From assembly GCA_902806085.1 (NCBI GenBank), contig CADCVH010000079.1, positions 105,658-169,657 of the forward strand: a DNA stretch of 64,000 bases, given 5' to 3'. Both the position numbers and the translations under genes were made by a program. The notes under the pieces were generated by a model. The model did no database searches. It saw nothing but the letters and a program-made list of their open reading frames with translations, and was not told the origin of the DNA. Numbering within the stretch: position 1 is the first letter of the stretch; each line of letters starts with the position of its first letter. Of this stretch, positions 8,088 to 15,685 are shown one piece after another. The DNA comes from an uncultured Rubrobacteraceae bacterium. GTDB lineage: Bacteria > Actinomycetota > Rubrobacteria > Rubrobacterales > Rubrobacteraceae.

Positions 8088-8407
8088 GGCACCACCTCAG
8101 CACAGAACAAACCGCAAGGACGCGTACCGGGCCGGGGTGGCCCGGCGCGTCGCGCGCCGGCCAGAGGTTCCGTTCGGCCATCGAGTCCGGCGTTCTCGCT
8201 GGCCTGCTACTCGCCGTCGTGGCCTCCGCGGTGATGGGGGCCCCCGTGGCGCTCTTCTGCGCCGTCGTGGGCGCGTGGCCGGTCCTGGGCGCTATCGTTG
8301 GCCTCCGGAACGTCCTCGACGCCGGGTGCTTCTTCATGCTCGTCGTCGTCGGCGTGATCTTGGTCGTAGACCTCGCGACTAACGGCCTAGCCTCCCTCCT
8401 GCACTGA
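8084..8407 (+). CDS. Small hypothetical membrane protein (107 aa)
   Basis: ATG at 8084 overlapping the stop of the upstream small ORF. After a polar, basic first 33 residues there are about three hydrophobic segments (GVLAGLLLAVVASAVMG, ALFCAVVGAWPVLGAIVGL and FFMLVVVGVILVVDLA), so an inner-membrane protein is likely. No family recognised. It sits in the sulfur island between the sulfotransferase operon and a dead sulfonate-type binding-protein gene, and shares a promoter region with a motif also found before the TauE sulfite-exporter gene. Confidence 0.55.
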   Translation: MRHHLSTEQTARTRTGPGWPGASRAGQRFRSAIESGVLAGLLLAVVASAVMGAPVALFCAVVGAWPVLGAIVGLRNVLDAGCFFMLVVVGVILVVDLATNGLASLLH

Positions 8408-8499
8408 CCGTAAAAGCCCGCTCCTGTACCCCGCCAGGCCCCTCTCGTCGCGTTTCGCGAATTTTTCGAAGATTTTCTATCAGGGGCGCTTCACCCCGA

Positions 8500-9098
8500 T
8501 CCCAGGACCTCAAAGACTTCGGGTCGGACGACAAGATCGCCGTGGTCGCCCCCGACGCGATCCAGGCCTTATCCTCCGCAAGGCCGCCGAGGAGGAGCTC
8601 GGCGACGCCAGGGCGCTGGACAACAACCTGGTCTCGCTGCCAAACCCCGACTCGTACCAGGCGCTCTTGAGCGGCCAGATCGCGGGCCACTTCACGGCCC
8701 CGCCGTATCAGTTCCAGGAGCAGGATAAGGGGGCCAGGCCCATCGTCAGGAGCTTCGGCCTGTTCGGCCGGCACAGCCTCATCAGCATCTGGGTGTTCAA
8801 GCCCTTCCACGATACCAACCCGCAGGCCACGGAGGCGCTCTACTCCAACTTCCAGCGGGCCACCAAAATCATCCAGGACGCCCCGGGCCGGGTCGCCGAG
8901 ATCCTGGCCGAGGTCTCCCAGATAGACTCGGCAGTTGAGGAGCGGTTCCTCATAGAGGAGAACGTCTACTACACCACGACCCCTCGCGGCTTTATCTCGT
9001 TCGGGGAGTTTATGCAGAGCGCCGGCCTGATAGAACAGGTCCCCGGAGCCTGGAAGGACCTCGTCTACCCGAACCTGAAGAGCGTCGACGGGAGCTGA
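8500..9098 (+). pseudogene. Broken ABC transporter substrate-binding protein (aliphatic sulfonate/NMT1 type)
   Basis: Two frames together read like the middle and end of an SsuA/TauA/NMT1-family binding protein. DLKDFGSDDKIAVVAPDAIQ lies in one frame (from 8506). After a one-base slip near 8565 it continues ILRKAAEEELGDARALDN, then SYQALLSGQIAGHFTAPP and the C-terminus ending SVDGS. The signal peptide and first third are missing and no start codon is present, so the gene is both truncated and frameshifted. Its permease and ATPase partners are absent. Family members bind sulfonates, nitrate or thiamine precursors. The location inside the sulfur island favours a sulfonate transporter lost by decay. 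Confidence 0.75.
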
Positions 9099-9116
9099 CC
9101 GCCGAATATCGGTGGC

Positions 9117-9152
9117 GCGGGTTGCGGAAACCCAGCTTCCGCAACCCGCTTT
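9117..9152. terminator. Hairpin between convergent genes
   Basis: Perfect 13-bp stem: GCGGGTTGCGGAA (9117-9129) pairs with TTCCGCAACCCGC (9137-9149) across a 7-base loop, followed by TTT. It lies between the end of the broken binding-protein gene and the end of the minus-strand fusion gene, a good position for a bidirectional terminator. Confidence 0.7.
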
Positions 9153-9159
9153 GGCGTCA

Positions 9160-11094
9160 TCACGAGCCCAGCTGCATGCCTTCTATGAGGACCTCGACCA
9201 CTTCGGGTCGGGCGAACTCGGGCGGGGGGTACTCGCCGCGTTCGAGCATCTCGCGCAGCCGGGCTTCGGAGAGGAAGACGTGGGAGGAGGGGGGGTGGGG
9301 GCAGGTCTTGGACGAGACCATGCCGTAGCACTCCCGGCAGAAGAAGGCGTGCTCGAAGAAGAGCGGGGTTATGCCGAGCTCCCCCGGCTCGAACTCGTCG
9401 AAGATGTGCTGGGCGTCGTAGGTGCCGTAGAAGCTGCCGACGCCCGCGTGGTCGCGGCCCACTATGAAGTGGGTGCAGCCGTAGTTCTTGCGGCAGAGGG
9501 CGTGGAAGACGGCCTCCCTGGGGCCCGCGTAGCGCATGGCGGCAGGGAAGACGGCGAGGAGGGTGCGGTCCTTCGGGTAGTACCTCTCCAGGATGGTCTC
9601 GTAGGAGCGCATCCTGACGTCAGCCGGGATGTCGTCCGGCCTCGTCTCCCCGACTATGGGGTTCAGGAGGAGGCCGTCCACCGTCTCGAGCGCGCTCTTC
9701 TGGATGTGCTCCTGGGCGCGGTGGATGGGGTTGCGGGTCTGGAAGCCGACGATCAGGCGCCAGCCCTTCTCGCGGAACGTGGCCCTAAGCTCTCGCGGCG
9801 TGTAGTAGTAGCGGGGAAACGGGCCCGGGTCGGGGGGCCGGATCAGGTCGACCTCCCCGCCGATCAACACGTCTTTCCTGCGGTACAGCGCGGCGACGCC
9901 GGGATGCTCCCGATCGGTCGTCCTGTAGACGAGCGCGGCCTCGCGCTCCCTGTCGTAGCGGTAGCGCTCGCGCAGGAGCATGGTGGCGACCGGCTCCCCC
10001 TCGCCGTCCACGAGGGCCACCTCGGAGTCTTCGCGGAGGTTCTTTGCCTGCTCCTCGTCCACGCTCAGCGTGACGGGCAGGGGCCAGACGGTCCCGTCGG
10101 GGAGGCGCATGTCCTCGACCACCGCGTCGTAGGTCCCGCGGTCCATGAAGCCTTCCAGGGGGCTGAAGACGCCGGTCGAGATCATCTCCAGGTTGGACAA
10201 AGCCCGGGGACCCAGCGTCACCTTCGGCTTCTCCGCCGCCGCCCGCAAACGCTCCTGGCGCTCCTCCGGCCGGACCACCCTGTCCACCAGCCGCCCGCCG
10301 TGGGGTTCTACCTGCCCGCCGCCCGGGACCTTGCCGACCTCTACCGGGCGGGAGGACGCCCCGCCCGACCGCGGCGTGGCGCGGATGGCGTGGGCCGCGA
10401 GCTCGTAGTAGTAGGGGAGGCACCTCTCGTAGACCTCTTCGAGCTCCTCGGGCAGTTCTGGGTCCCGGCGGGTCGCGGGCTTGATGCCCGTGCTCCTCTC
10501 CGCGGCGTCGTGCCAGCCCTCCCAACTGTCCCAGTGCTCCACGTCGCGGGACTCCCACGAGAGGGAGTCCCTTTCGAACGGGATCTCCAGGTGCCCGCAG
10601 TAGGCCGCGAGAACCCCGGCGGGGTTCTCCGAGAACGTCATCGCGTCGACGACCGCGACGTCCTCGCCGCCCTCGGTCGCGTACCGGAAGAGCCTGTGGA
10701 GGTCCTCGTAGCCCGTCTCCTCGAACGTGAAGTCCGGCCACATCTTGTACAGCGAGACGAGCACGTACTTAGGGTCGCGGACTATGAACGTGTTGACGAA
10801 CCGGGAGGCGAACTCGGGGCCCAAGACCCCCTTCGCCTGGTAGGCCATGTCCTTTACGAAGACGCGCTTCTCGCGGGGTTGGAGGACGTTCGCGAGCACG
10901 TTCTCGAAGGAGTACTCGGGCTTCGGCTCGGCGTCCGCGTAGCGGTCGCTCGGGCGGTCCGTGCCGTAGTAGTAGGCGTCCGAGAAGGGCTCGTGCAGCA
11001 CCTCGAAGTCGTCGCGCTCGACAAAGACCCGCTCGAAGGCCGTGGATATAGAGCGGGGAACGGCCCAGAGCGCTATCGGTCGGTCTTCGTTCAA
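9160..11094 (-). CDS. Sulfotransferase-like domain fused to sulfate adenylyltransferase (ATP sulfurylase)
   Basis: 644 residues. Residues 1 to about 240 look like a sulfotransferase: WAVPRSISTAFERVF gives a PAPS-loop-like PRSxST (13-18), then VLHEPFSDAYY, and FIVRDPKYVLVSLYKMW matches the RDP/Ser 3'-phosphate site. A proline/glycine-rich linker leads into ATP sulfurylase from about 270 to the end, with GPRALSNLEMISTGVFSPLEGFM, QTRNPIHRAQ (452-461) and GRDHAGVGSFYG. The usual HxxH of the RNPxHRAH motif is H458xxQ461 here. The enzyme would make APS from sulfate and ATP for the nearby CysC. TTG start overlaps the carbonic anhydrase stop (TTGA), so expression is coupled. Confidence 0.85.
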   Translation of the reverse strand: MNEDRPIALWAVPRSISTAFERVFVERDDFEVLHEPFSDAYYYGTDRPSDRYADAEPKPEYSFENVLANVLQPREKRVFVKDMAYQAKGVLGPEFASRFVNTFIVRDPKYVLVSLYKMWPDFTFEETGYEDLHRLFRYATEGGEDVAVVDAMTFSENPAGVLAAYCGHLEIPFERDSLSWESRDVEHWDSWEGWHDAAERSTGIKPATRRDPELPEELEEVYERCLPYYYELAAHAIRATPRSGGASSRPVEVGKVPGGGQVEPHGGRLVDRVVRPEERQERLRAAAEKPKVTLGPRALSNLEMISTGVFSPLEGFMDRGTYDAVVEDMRLPDGTVWPLPVTLSVDEEQAKNLREDSEVALVDGEGEPVATMLLRERYRYDREREAALVYRTTDREHPGVAALYRRKDVLIGGEVDLIRPPDPGPFPRYYYTPRELRATFREKGWRLIVGFQTRNPIHRAQEHIQKSALETVDGLLLNPIVGETRPDDIPADVRMRSYETILERYYPKDRTLLAVFPAAMRYAGPREAVFHALCRKNYGCTHFIVGRDHAGVGSFYGTYDAQHIFDEFEPGELGITPLFFEHAFFCRECYGMVSSKTCPHPPSSHVFLSEARLREMLERGEYPPPEFARPEVVEVLIEGMQLGS

Positions 11095-11588
11095 GCCGCG
11101 GCAACCTCCCTCAGACGGCCCGACTCGACCTCGTAGACGAAGCCGCGCACGGAGTCCTTGTTCGGGATGAACGGGCTAGTCTTGATCTTCTCGATGGAAT
11201 CGCGCACGTCCTGTTCGAGGTCCGGGAAAGACCCCAGGGCAAACGGCGGCCTGACCCCGGTGTCGGCCTCTATGGCGTCCGCCACCTCGTCGTCCGAGAA
11301 GGTGAGCATGCCGCAGTCGGTGTGGTGGATCAGGACGATCTCGGTAGTCCCCAGCAGCCGCTGGGAGATGGTGAGGGACCGAATCTCGTCGTCCGTGATG
11401 ACGCCGCCTGCGTTGCTGATCACGTGCGCGTCGCCCTCCTGGAGACCGAGCATCTTGTGGACGTCGAGCCGCGCGTCCATGCACGCGACCACCGCGACAC
11501 CCCTGGCCGGGGGCAGCGGCAGGTCCGCCTTGTCGAAACCGCGGGCGTACTCCTCGTTGTTCCTCAACAGATCGTCCGTAACGCTCAC
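11091..11588 (-). CDS. Beta-class carbonic anhydrase
   Basis: 165 residues. Zinc ligands and the catalytic dyad are visible: C36-x-D38-x-R40 in ACMDARLD, then HHTDCG with His89 and Cys92. Length and the ISNAGG block match the short mycobacterial Rv1284-like type. Reaction: reversible hydration of CO2; some beta-family relatives hydrolyse COS or CS2, which cannot be told from sequence. It is first in a two-gene operon with the sulfotransferase/ATP-sulfurylase fusion, and the stop overlaps the next start. The link may be practical: carbonic anhydrases accompany sulfate uptake or assimilation genes in other bacteria. Confidence 0.9.
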   Translation of the reverse strand: MSVTDDLLRNNEEYARGFDKADLPLPPARGVAVVACMDARLDVHKMLGLQEGDAHVISNAGGVITDDEIRSLTISQRLLGTTEIVLIHHTDCGMLTFSDDEVADAIEADTGVRPPFALGSFPDLEQDVRDSIEKIKTSPFIPNKDSVRGFVYEVESGRLREVAAA

Positions 11589-11628
11589 GCGCGACTCCTC
11601 TCTTCGAAGGTTCCGGGTCTTTTGCTCG

Positions 11629-12327
11629 TCAAGCCATGTTCGCCTTGAGGGCGTCGGCGAGCTGGTAGACGGGCGTCAGCGTCTCCGGGTTCTCCCGCTC
11701 CATGTACCGCACGAACTCCTCCTCGCCCCCGAAGTTCATCTTCGGGTTGGTCTCTTTCTCCTCACCCAGAACCGAGTGCTCCTTGCCGTGGTAGTCGTGG
11801 CCGGGGAAGACTAGCAGGTCATCGGGCAACGACCCGAAGGTGTAGTAGAGCGTGTGGTATTCCCGCACCGCGTTGCCGTTTGGCAGGTCGGTCCGGCCGC
11901 ACGACCCTATGAGCAGCGCGTCCGCCGACAGTATCCTCCCCGGCAGCAGCACGGAGACGAGATCCTTGGCGTGCCCCGGCGTGTGGAGGAACTTTAGCGG
12001 CAACCCTCCTAGATGCAGCCTGTCCCCGTCCTCGACCCTGATGTCCACGCAACTCGCCGGCGCCTCCCTGTGCATGACGAGCTTCGCTACGGTCTTCGCC
12101 TTGAGCTCCCGCACCCCGGAGAGGTGGTCGGCGTGGGTGTGGGTGTCGATGACGTAGACGACCTTCAGGCCGTGCCCGAAGACGGAGTCGAGCATCGGCT
12201 CGACCATCTCAAGCTCGGGGTCGACGAGCGCCGCCTGCCGCGTCTCGGGGTCGGCGACGAGGTAGCCCAGGCAGCCCCGCTCGACCCTGTACTGCTCGAA
12301 GAGGTAGTCCTGCTCGCCTCTTTCCAC
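11629..12327 (-). CDS. MBL-fold hydrolase, persulfide dioxygenase (ETHE1)-like
   Basis: 232 residues from the GTG at 12327, chosen because GGAGG lies just upstream and the conserved fold starts right after; a longer frame upstream has no family character. Metal ligands: THTHADH (His63, His65, Asp67, His68), His119 in HTPGHA, Asp136 in LSADALL and His177 in FPGHDY. The GSCGRTDL loop is diagnostic of ETHE1/persulfide dioxygenases over glyoxalase II. It would oxidise glutathione- or other thiol-persulfide to sulfite with mononuclear Fe(II). The divergent neighbour is a TauE/SafE sulfite/sulfonate exporter, matching the product. No rhodanese domain is attached. Confidence 0.85.
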   Translation of the reverse strand: MERGEQDYLFEQYRVERGCLGYLVADPETRQAALVDPELEMVEPMLDSVFGHGLKVVYVIDTHTHADHLSGVRELKAKTVAKLVMHREAPASCVDIRVEDGDRLHLGGLPLKFLHTPGHAKDLVSVLLPGRILSADALLIGSCGRTDLPNGNAVREYHTLYYTFGSLPDDLLVFPGHDYHGKEHSVLGEEKETNPKMNFGGEEEFVRYMERENPETLTPVYQLADALKANMA

Positions 12328-12553
12328 GGGCCCTCCTCTTTCCGAAACGAACACCCCGGCGTGACCCCCGTCGGCGCCGCCGCACGGGTATCCTAGACCA
12401 TTGCGCCCCGCAACGTGCCCCACCCCGAACCACCCTCCCACACCACCCGTCTCCCACCCGAAAGTGTGCCCGATGGCCCATCTTTCGGGATCGCCGAAAA
12501 AAACCTCCCCAAGCGCTTGACAGCCTCGTCCTCCTGGCTTAAAGTTCCGCCCG

Positions 12554-12579
12554 GTTTATACATCAAAACCGTAGACAAA
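12554..12579 (+). promoter_or_regulatory. Element GTTTAT...AAAAC..TAGACAAA upstream of tauE-like gene
   Basis: Reads GTTTATACATCAAAAC, CG, TAGACAAA. It is followed by an AT-rich stretch (TAATTAAAAT) suitable as a -10, and ends 38 bases before the ATG. Near-identical to the element at 7874-7899. The 290-base gap between the two divergent genes otherwise shows no ORF. Confidence 0.5.
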
Positions 12580-12617
12580 GTAATTAAAATGTTCAAGGTG
12601 AAGAAGAGGAGCAACGG

Positions 12618-13520
12618 ATGAGGACTTTCATACTACTGGCGCTGGCGGGGCTAGGGGCGCAGTTGGTTGATGGGTCGTTGGGGATGGCCTACGGGGTCTC
12701 TTCGACCACGTTGTTGCTGTTCGTGGGGGTCGCGCCGGCGTTGGCGTCTGCGGCCGTGCACATTTCCGAGGTCGGGACCACGGCCGTTTCGGGCATCTCG
12801 CACGCCTCGTTCGGCAACGTGGACTGGTCGAAGATCGTCTGGATGGCGGTTCCCGGGGGGATCGGGGCGTTCGCGGGCGCGTATTTGCTGGTCTACGCCT
12901 CGACCGCCGAGGCGACGGCCGGGCTGGTCGAGCCGTTGGTGGCGATCATCCTGTTCTCCCTCGGCGTCTACGTGCTCTCCCGCTTCGCCTTCAGGCGCCA
13001 CGAGCGCCCCGTCAACATCAGGCCGGTGAGCCGCCGGTTCCTCACCCCCCTCGGCCTCGTGGCCGGGTTCCTGGACGCCTTCGGCGGCGGCGGTTGGGGG
13101 CCGATCTCCACGCCGACCCTCCTCTCTTCGGGCCGGATGGAGCCGCGCAAGGTCATCGGGACGGTGGACACCAGCGAGTTCGTGGTCGCCCTGTGCGCCA
13201 GCATCGGTTTCCTCTTCAGCCTGAGCTTCGCCCAGATACCGTGGCAGGTCGTCGGCGCGCTGTTCGCCGGCGGCATCATCGCGGCCCCGCTGGCGGCCTG
13301 GATCGTCAAGAAGCTCCCGACCCGCATCCTCGGCACGGCCGTGGGCGGCGTCATCCTGCTGGTCAACATGAAGACCTTCTTCGAAGCTGTCGGCCTCACC
13401 GGGGTGCCGGCCACCATCGGCTACTTCTTGATAGTGGGCGTCTGGGTCGCCGCCATGGTCTTCGCGATATCCGCCATCCGCCGCGACCGGTCCATCGGCG
13501 CGGAGGGCCAGCCGGCCTAG
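12618..13520 (+). CDS. TauE/SafE family sulfite/sulfonate exporter
   Basis: 300 residues, about eight membrane segments, with the family features LVDGSLGMAYGVSSTTLLLF near the N-terminus and LDAFGGGGWGPISTPTLL in the middle (the paired GGGxGP-type loops of the two halves). ATG with GAAGAGGAGC upstream. TauE/SafE proteins export sulfite, sulfoacetate or other organosulfur anions. Here the divergent persulfide dioxygenase would generate sulfite, so sulfite export is the simplest reading. Upstream motif shared with the 7.9-kb small-gene operon suggests co-regulation. Confidence 0.87.
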   Translation: MRTFILLALAGLGAQLVDGSLGMAYGVSSTTLLLFVGVAPALASAAVHISEVGTTAVSGISHASFGNVDWSKIVWMAVPGGIGAFAGAYLLVYASTAEATAGLVEPLVAIILFSLGVYVLSRFAFRRHERPVNIRPVSRRFLTPLGLVAGFLDAFGGGGWGPISTPTLLSSGRMEPRKVIGTVDTSEFVVALCASIGFLFSLSFAQIPWQVVGALFAGGIIAAPLAAWIVKKLPTRILGTAVGGVILLVNMKTFFEAVGLTGVPATIGYFLIVGVWVAAMVFAISAIRRDRSIGAEGQPA

Positions 13521-13663
13521 AGCCTTCTGCCTTCGGCTAAGGCCGGATAGACACTACGCAGATACGCGGCGGGTTCGGGCTTCGGTCCGGCCCCGCCGTT
13601 TCGCGTGGTAAGGCGTGGGGCTCGGCGGTGGTGTACCTTCTTCGAAAAGGGAGAGGAGACCGG

Positions 13664-14269
13664 ATGAAGACGGTCGAGTTCTACTACGACCTCGTGAGCC
13701 CGTATTCGTACCTGGCGCGCGGCGAGGTGACGAGGATCTGCCAGGAGCGCGGGGCGGAGTTGGTGCTGCGGCCGATGCTGCTCGGGGCGGTCCACAACGC
13801 CGTCGGCCTTCAGGCCCCGATAGAGACGAAACCCAAGGCCCGTTACCAGGCGAAGGACATCCAACGCTGGGCCGGGCACTACGGCCTGCCGATGGACTTC
13901 CCGGAACCGTTCCCTTTCCGGACCCTAAAGACGATGCGCACCGCGATGTTCCTGCAGGGGAGGGGGGAGTTGGAGGCGTTTACCCGCGAGGCGTTCGCCC
14001 TGTACTGGGAAGAGGGGGGCGCCCCGAAGGGTTTGGAGGAGGCCGATGAGGACGGGCCCGTCTCCGAGGTGGCGCGCAGGATCGGGGCCGAGGCCGAGGA
14101 GGTTCTCGCGGGGGCTTCCGCCCCCGGGGCGAAAGAGGCGCTCAAGGCCGCGACGGGCGAAGCGGTGGAGCGGGGCGTGTTCGGGGCGCCGGCGTTCTTT
14201 GTGGGGGATGAGATGTTCTGGGGCAACGACAGGCTGCACTTCGTCGAGGCGGCGTTGGGGAGGGCTTGA
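13664..14269 (+). CDS. DsbA-family protein, 2-hydroxychromene-2-carboxylate isomerase-like
   Basis: 201 residues, ATG with GAGAGGAG upstream. The thioredoxin-fold motif is YDLVSPYSYLA: the redox CxxC is replaced by SPYS, as in glutathione-dependent 2-hydroxychromene-2-carboxylate isomerases and kappa-class GSTs. It continues with IQRWAGHYGLP and GVFGAPAFFVGDEMFWGNDR with the conserved cis-Pro, typical of that group. Probable cytoplasmic thiol-dependent isomerase or transferase. Substrate unknown. An upstream in-frame start (13628) is not preferred because it lacks a ribosome site. Confidence 0.85.
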   Translation: MKTVEFYYDLVSPYSYLARGEVTRICQERGAELVLRPMLLGAVHNAVGLQAPIETKPKARYQAKDIQRWAGHYGLPMDFPEPFPFRTLKTMRTAMFLQGRGELEAFTREAFALYWEEGGAPKGLEEADEDGPVSEVARRIGAEAEEVLAGASAPGAKEALKAATGEAVERGVFGAPAFFVGDEMFWGNDRLHFVEAALGRA

Positions 14270-14278
14270 TCCCCGGGG

Positions 14279-15080
14279 TTACGGGGGCGGCTCCGGTTGC
14301 GGCCCGGGCCGTTGTTCGTGGCGCAGCCAGACGAACGCCGCCAGGGAGATCGCGGTCCGGTCCTTCGGGGAGGCCAGGTCGCCGTCAAGGACGCGCTGCG
14401 CGGTTCGCACCCTGTAGCGGACGGTGTTCTCGTGGACGTAGGGGCGGTGGGCGGCCTCCGCTGTGGAGCACGAGGCGAGGACGCAGCAGAGGGTCTCGGT
14501 GAGGGACGAGCCACTCTCCTCGTCGCGTTCTATCAGGGGCCCCAGCACGTACTTCGCGTAGTCCGAGAGGTGATCGGCGAGCCTCGGGTTGTCCAGCAGG
14601 GCGTCGAGGCCGCGGCCGCTGACCTCCACGACGTAACGGCCTTCGCGCCCCGCGCGGGCCTCCCGCACGGCGTCCGTCGTCCTGTTCAGGGCGGCGCGAA
14701 GGCCGTCGAAGGAATCGTAGCCGGCCCCGTGCGCGAGCCACAAGGGGGCGGGGCCGAAGATCCTCAAGAGCGCGTCGCGGACGGCGGACGGCTCCCCGCG
14801 CACCCCGTCCCGCAGCAGCATCACCCCGACGCCGTCCGCGACGACCAGCGGGGCCCCGAGGTGCTCCAGGACCACGTCCTCGGCCATCACCTTCAGGCGG
14901 GCGCCGTCCGGACCGCCGGGGATGCCCCTCTCCCAAGCGATGGCCCAGACCTCGCCCAGGGCCATCGCGGCGTCCTCCAGGAGGTCGTCCGGCCACTCGC
15001 CGGGGGGCACCTCCACAGAGGGCCAGAGGTAGAGGCGACCGCGCCCGGCCTCGGCGCCTGCCAGCGGCACGCCGGGCTCT
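14279..15080 (-). pseudogene. PucR/CdaR-type transcriptional regulator, N-terminus lost
   Basis: The minus frame carries a C-terminal regulator. A GGDEF-like middle portion is followed by the PucR helix-turn-helix VHENTVRYRVRTAQRVLDGD and SPKDRTAISLAAFVWL. Reading upstream, sensible sequence stops near 15075, where it runs head-on into the N-truncated MFS fragment on the other strand. No start codon with a ribosome site precedes the remaining domain. Family members (about 400-550 residues) control catabolic operons. Only about 260 residues remain here, so this is a remnant left by a deletion or inversion. Confidence 0.7.
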
Positions 15081-15084
15081 CCCG

Positions 15085-15633
15085 CACGGCGATCCTGACG
15101 GCCACGCTGATAGCCGCGGCGGTCGAGCTTTTGGCCGTGCCGCTCTTCGGGGCGCTCTCGGACCGGGTGGGGCGCAGGCCGATCTACCTGTTCGGGGCGG
15201 TCTTCACGCTCCTGTTCGCGTTCCCCTTCTTCTGGCTCATGAACACCGAGAACATAGTCCTGATCGTGCTCTCCGTCGTGCTCGCCCTGGCCGTCGGCCA
15301 CGCGGCGATATACGGGCCGCAGGGCGCGTTCTTCGCGGAGCTTTTCGGGACGCGGGTGCGCTACTCGGGCGCCTCGACCGGTTACCAGCTCGCCTCGATC
15401 TTCGCCGGGGCGCTCTCCCCGATCATCGCCGTCGCGCTGCTGGCGGTTTCGGGTGGCCGGCGGTGGCCATACAACCAGTCGTGATGGCCCTCATCACCAT
15501 CGTTGCCGTCGTCCTGGCGAAAGAGACGCACCTGGACGACATAGAGGCCGAGCACGGCGCGGAGCAGCAACTCATAGCCGAGAGCGCCGGCACCGTCGGC
15601 CCCGACGGCTCGCCCCGGCCCCGGGTGCGGTAG
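15085..15633 (+). pseudogene. MFS (metabolite:H+ symporter type) transporter, N-truncated and frameshifted
   Basis: From about 15089 the plus strand encodes the last third of an MHS-type symporter: LFGALSDRVGRRPIYLFGA, GPQGAFFAELFGTRVRYSGA and STGYQLASIFAGALSPII. These closely match the intact transporter at 18938-20332 (GALSDILGRRRVYMAGA, RVRYSGASMGYQIASVFAGG). Near 15450 the frame slips and the remainder (VVMALITIVAVVLAKETHLD) continues in frame 1 to a TAG at 15631. The first two thirds are missing. Two independent lesions make this a clear pseudogene. Confidence 0.82.
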
Positions 15634-15679
15634 CCCCAGGACCCCTACCCGGGCGTCGCGCGCTGCGGCGCCCGGGTTG

Positions 15680-15685
15680 TATAGT
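15680..15685 (+). promoter_or_regulatory. Extended -10 promoter (TTG TATAGT) for the 3-hydroxybutyrate operon
   Basis: TATAGT preceded by TTG, the same -10 form seen before the HU gene and before 56708. It falls 66 bases upstream of the GGAGGAGGAA ribosome site. Because a TTG codon at 15685 overlaps the -10, that codon cannot be the translation start of the following gene. Confidence 0.5.

Noticed and set aside
8084..8407. 158-residue version starting at 7931
   Set aside because: The first 50 residues are Arg-rich and overlap a better small gene in another frame; ATG 8084 is coupled to that gene's stop.
8379..8810. Minus-strand frame across the decayed binding-protein gene
   Set aside because: The plus strand shows clear binding-protein remnants; the minus frame has no family character.
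9112..11136. 674-residue open frame on the plus strand opposite the ATP sulfurylase fusion
   Set aside because: It mirrors a recognisable gene on the other strand, has no family features and is rich in Arg, Leu and Val as expected of a GC-rich antisense frame.
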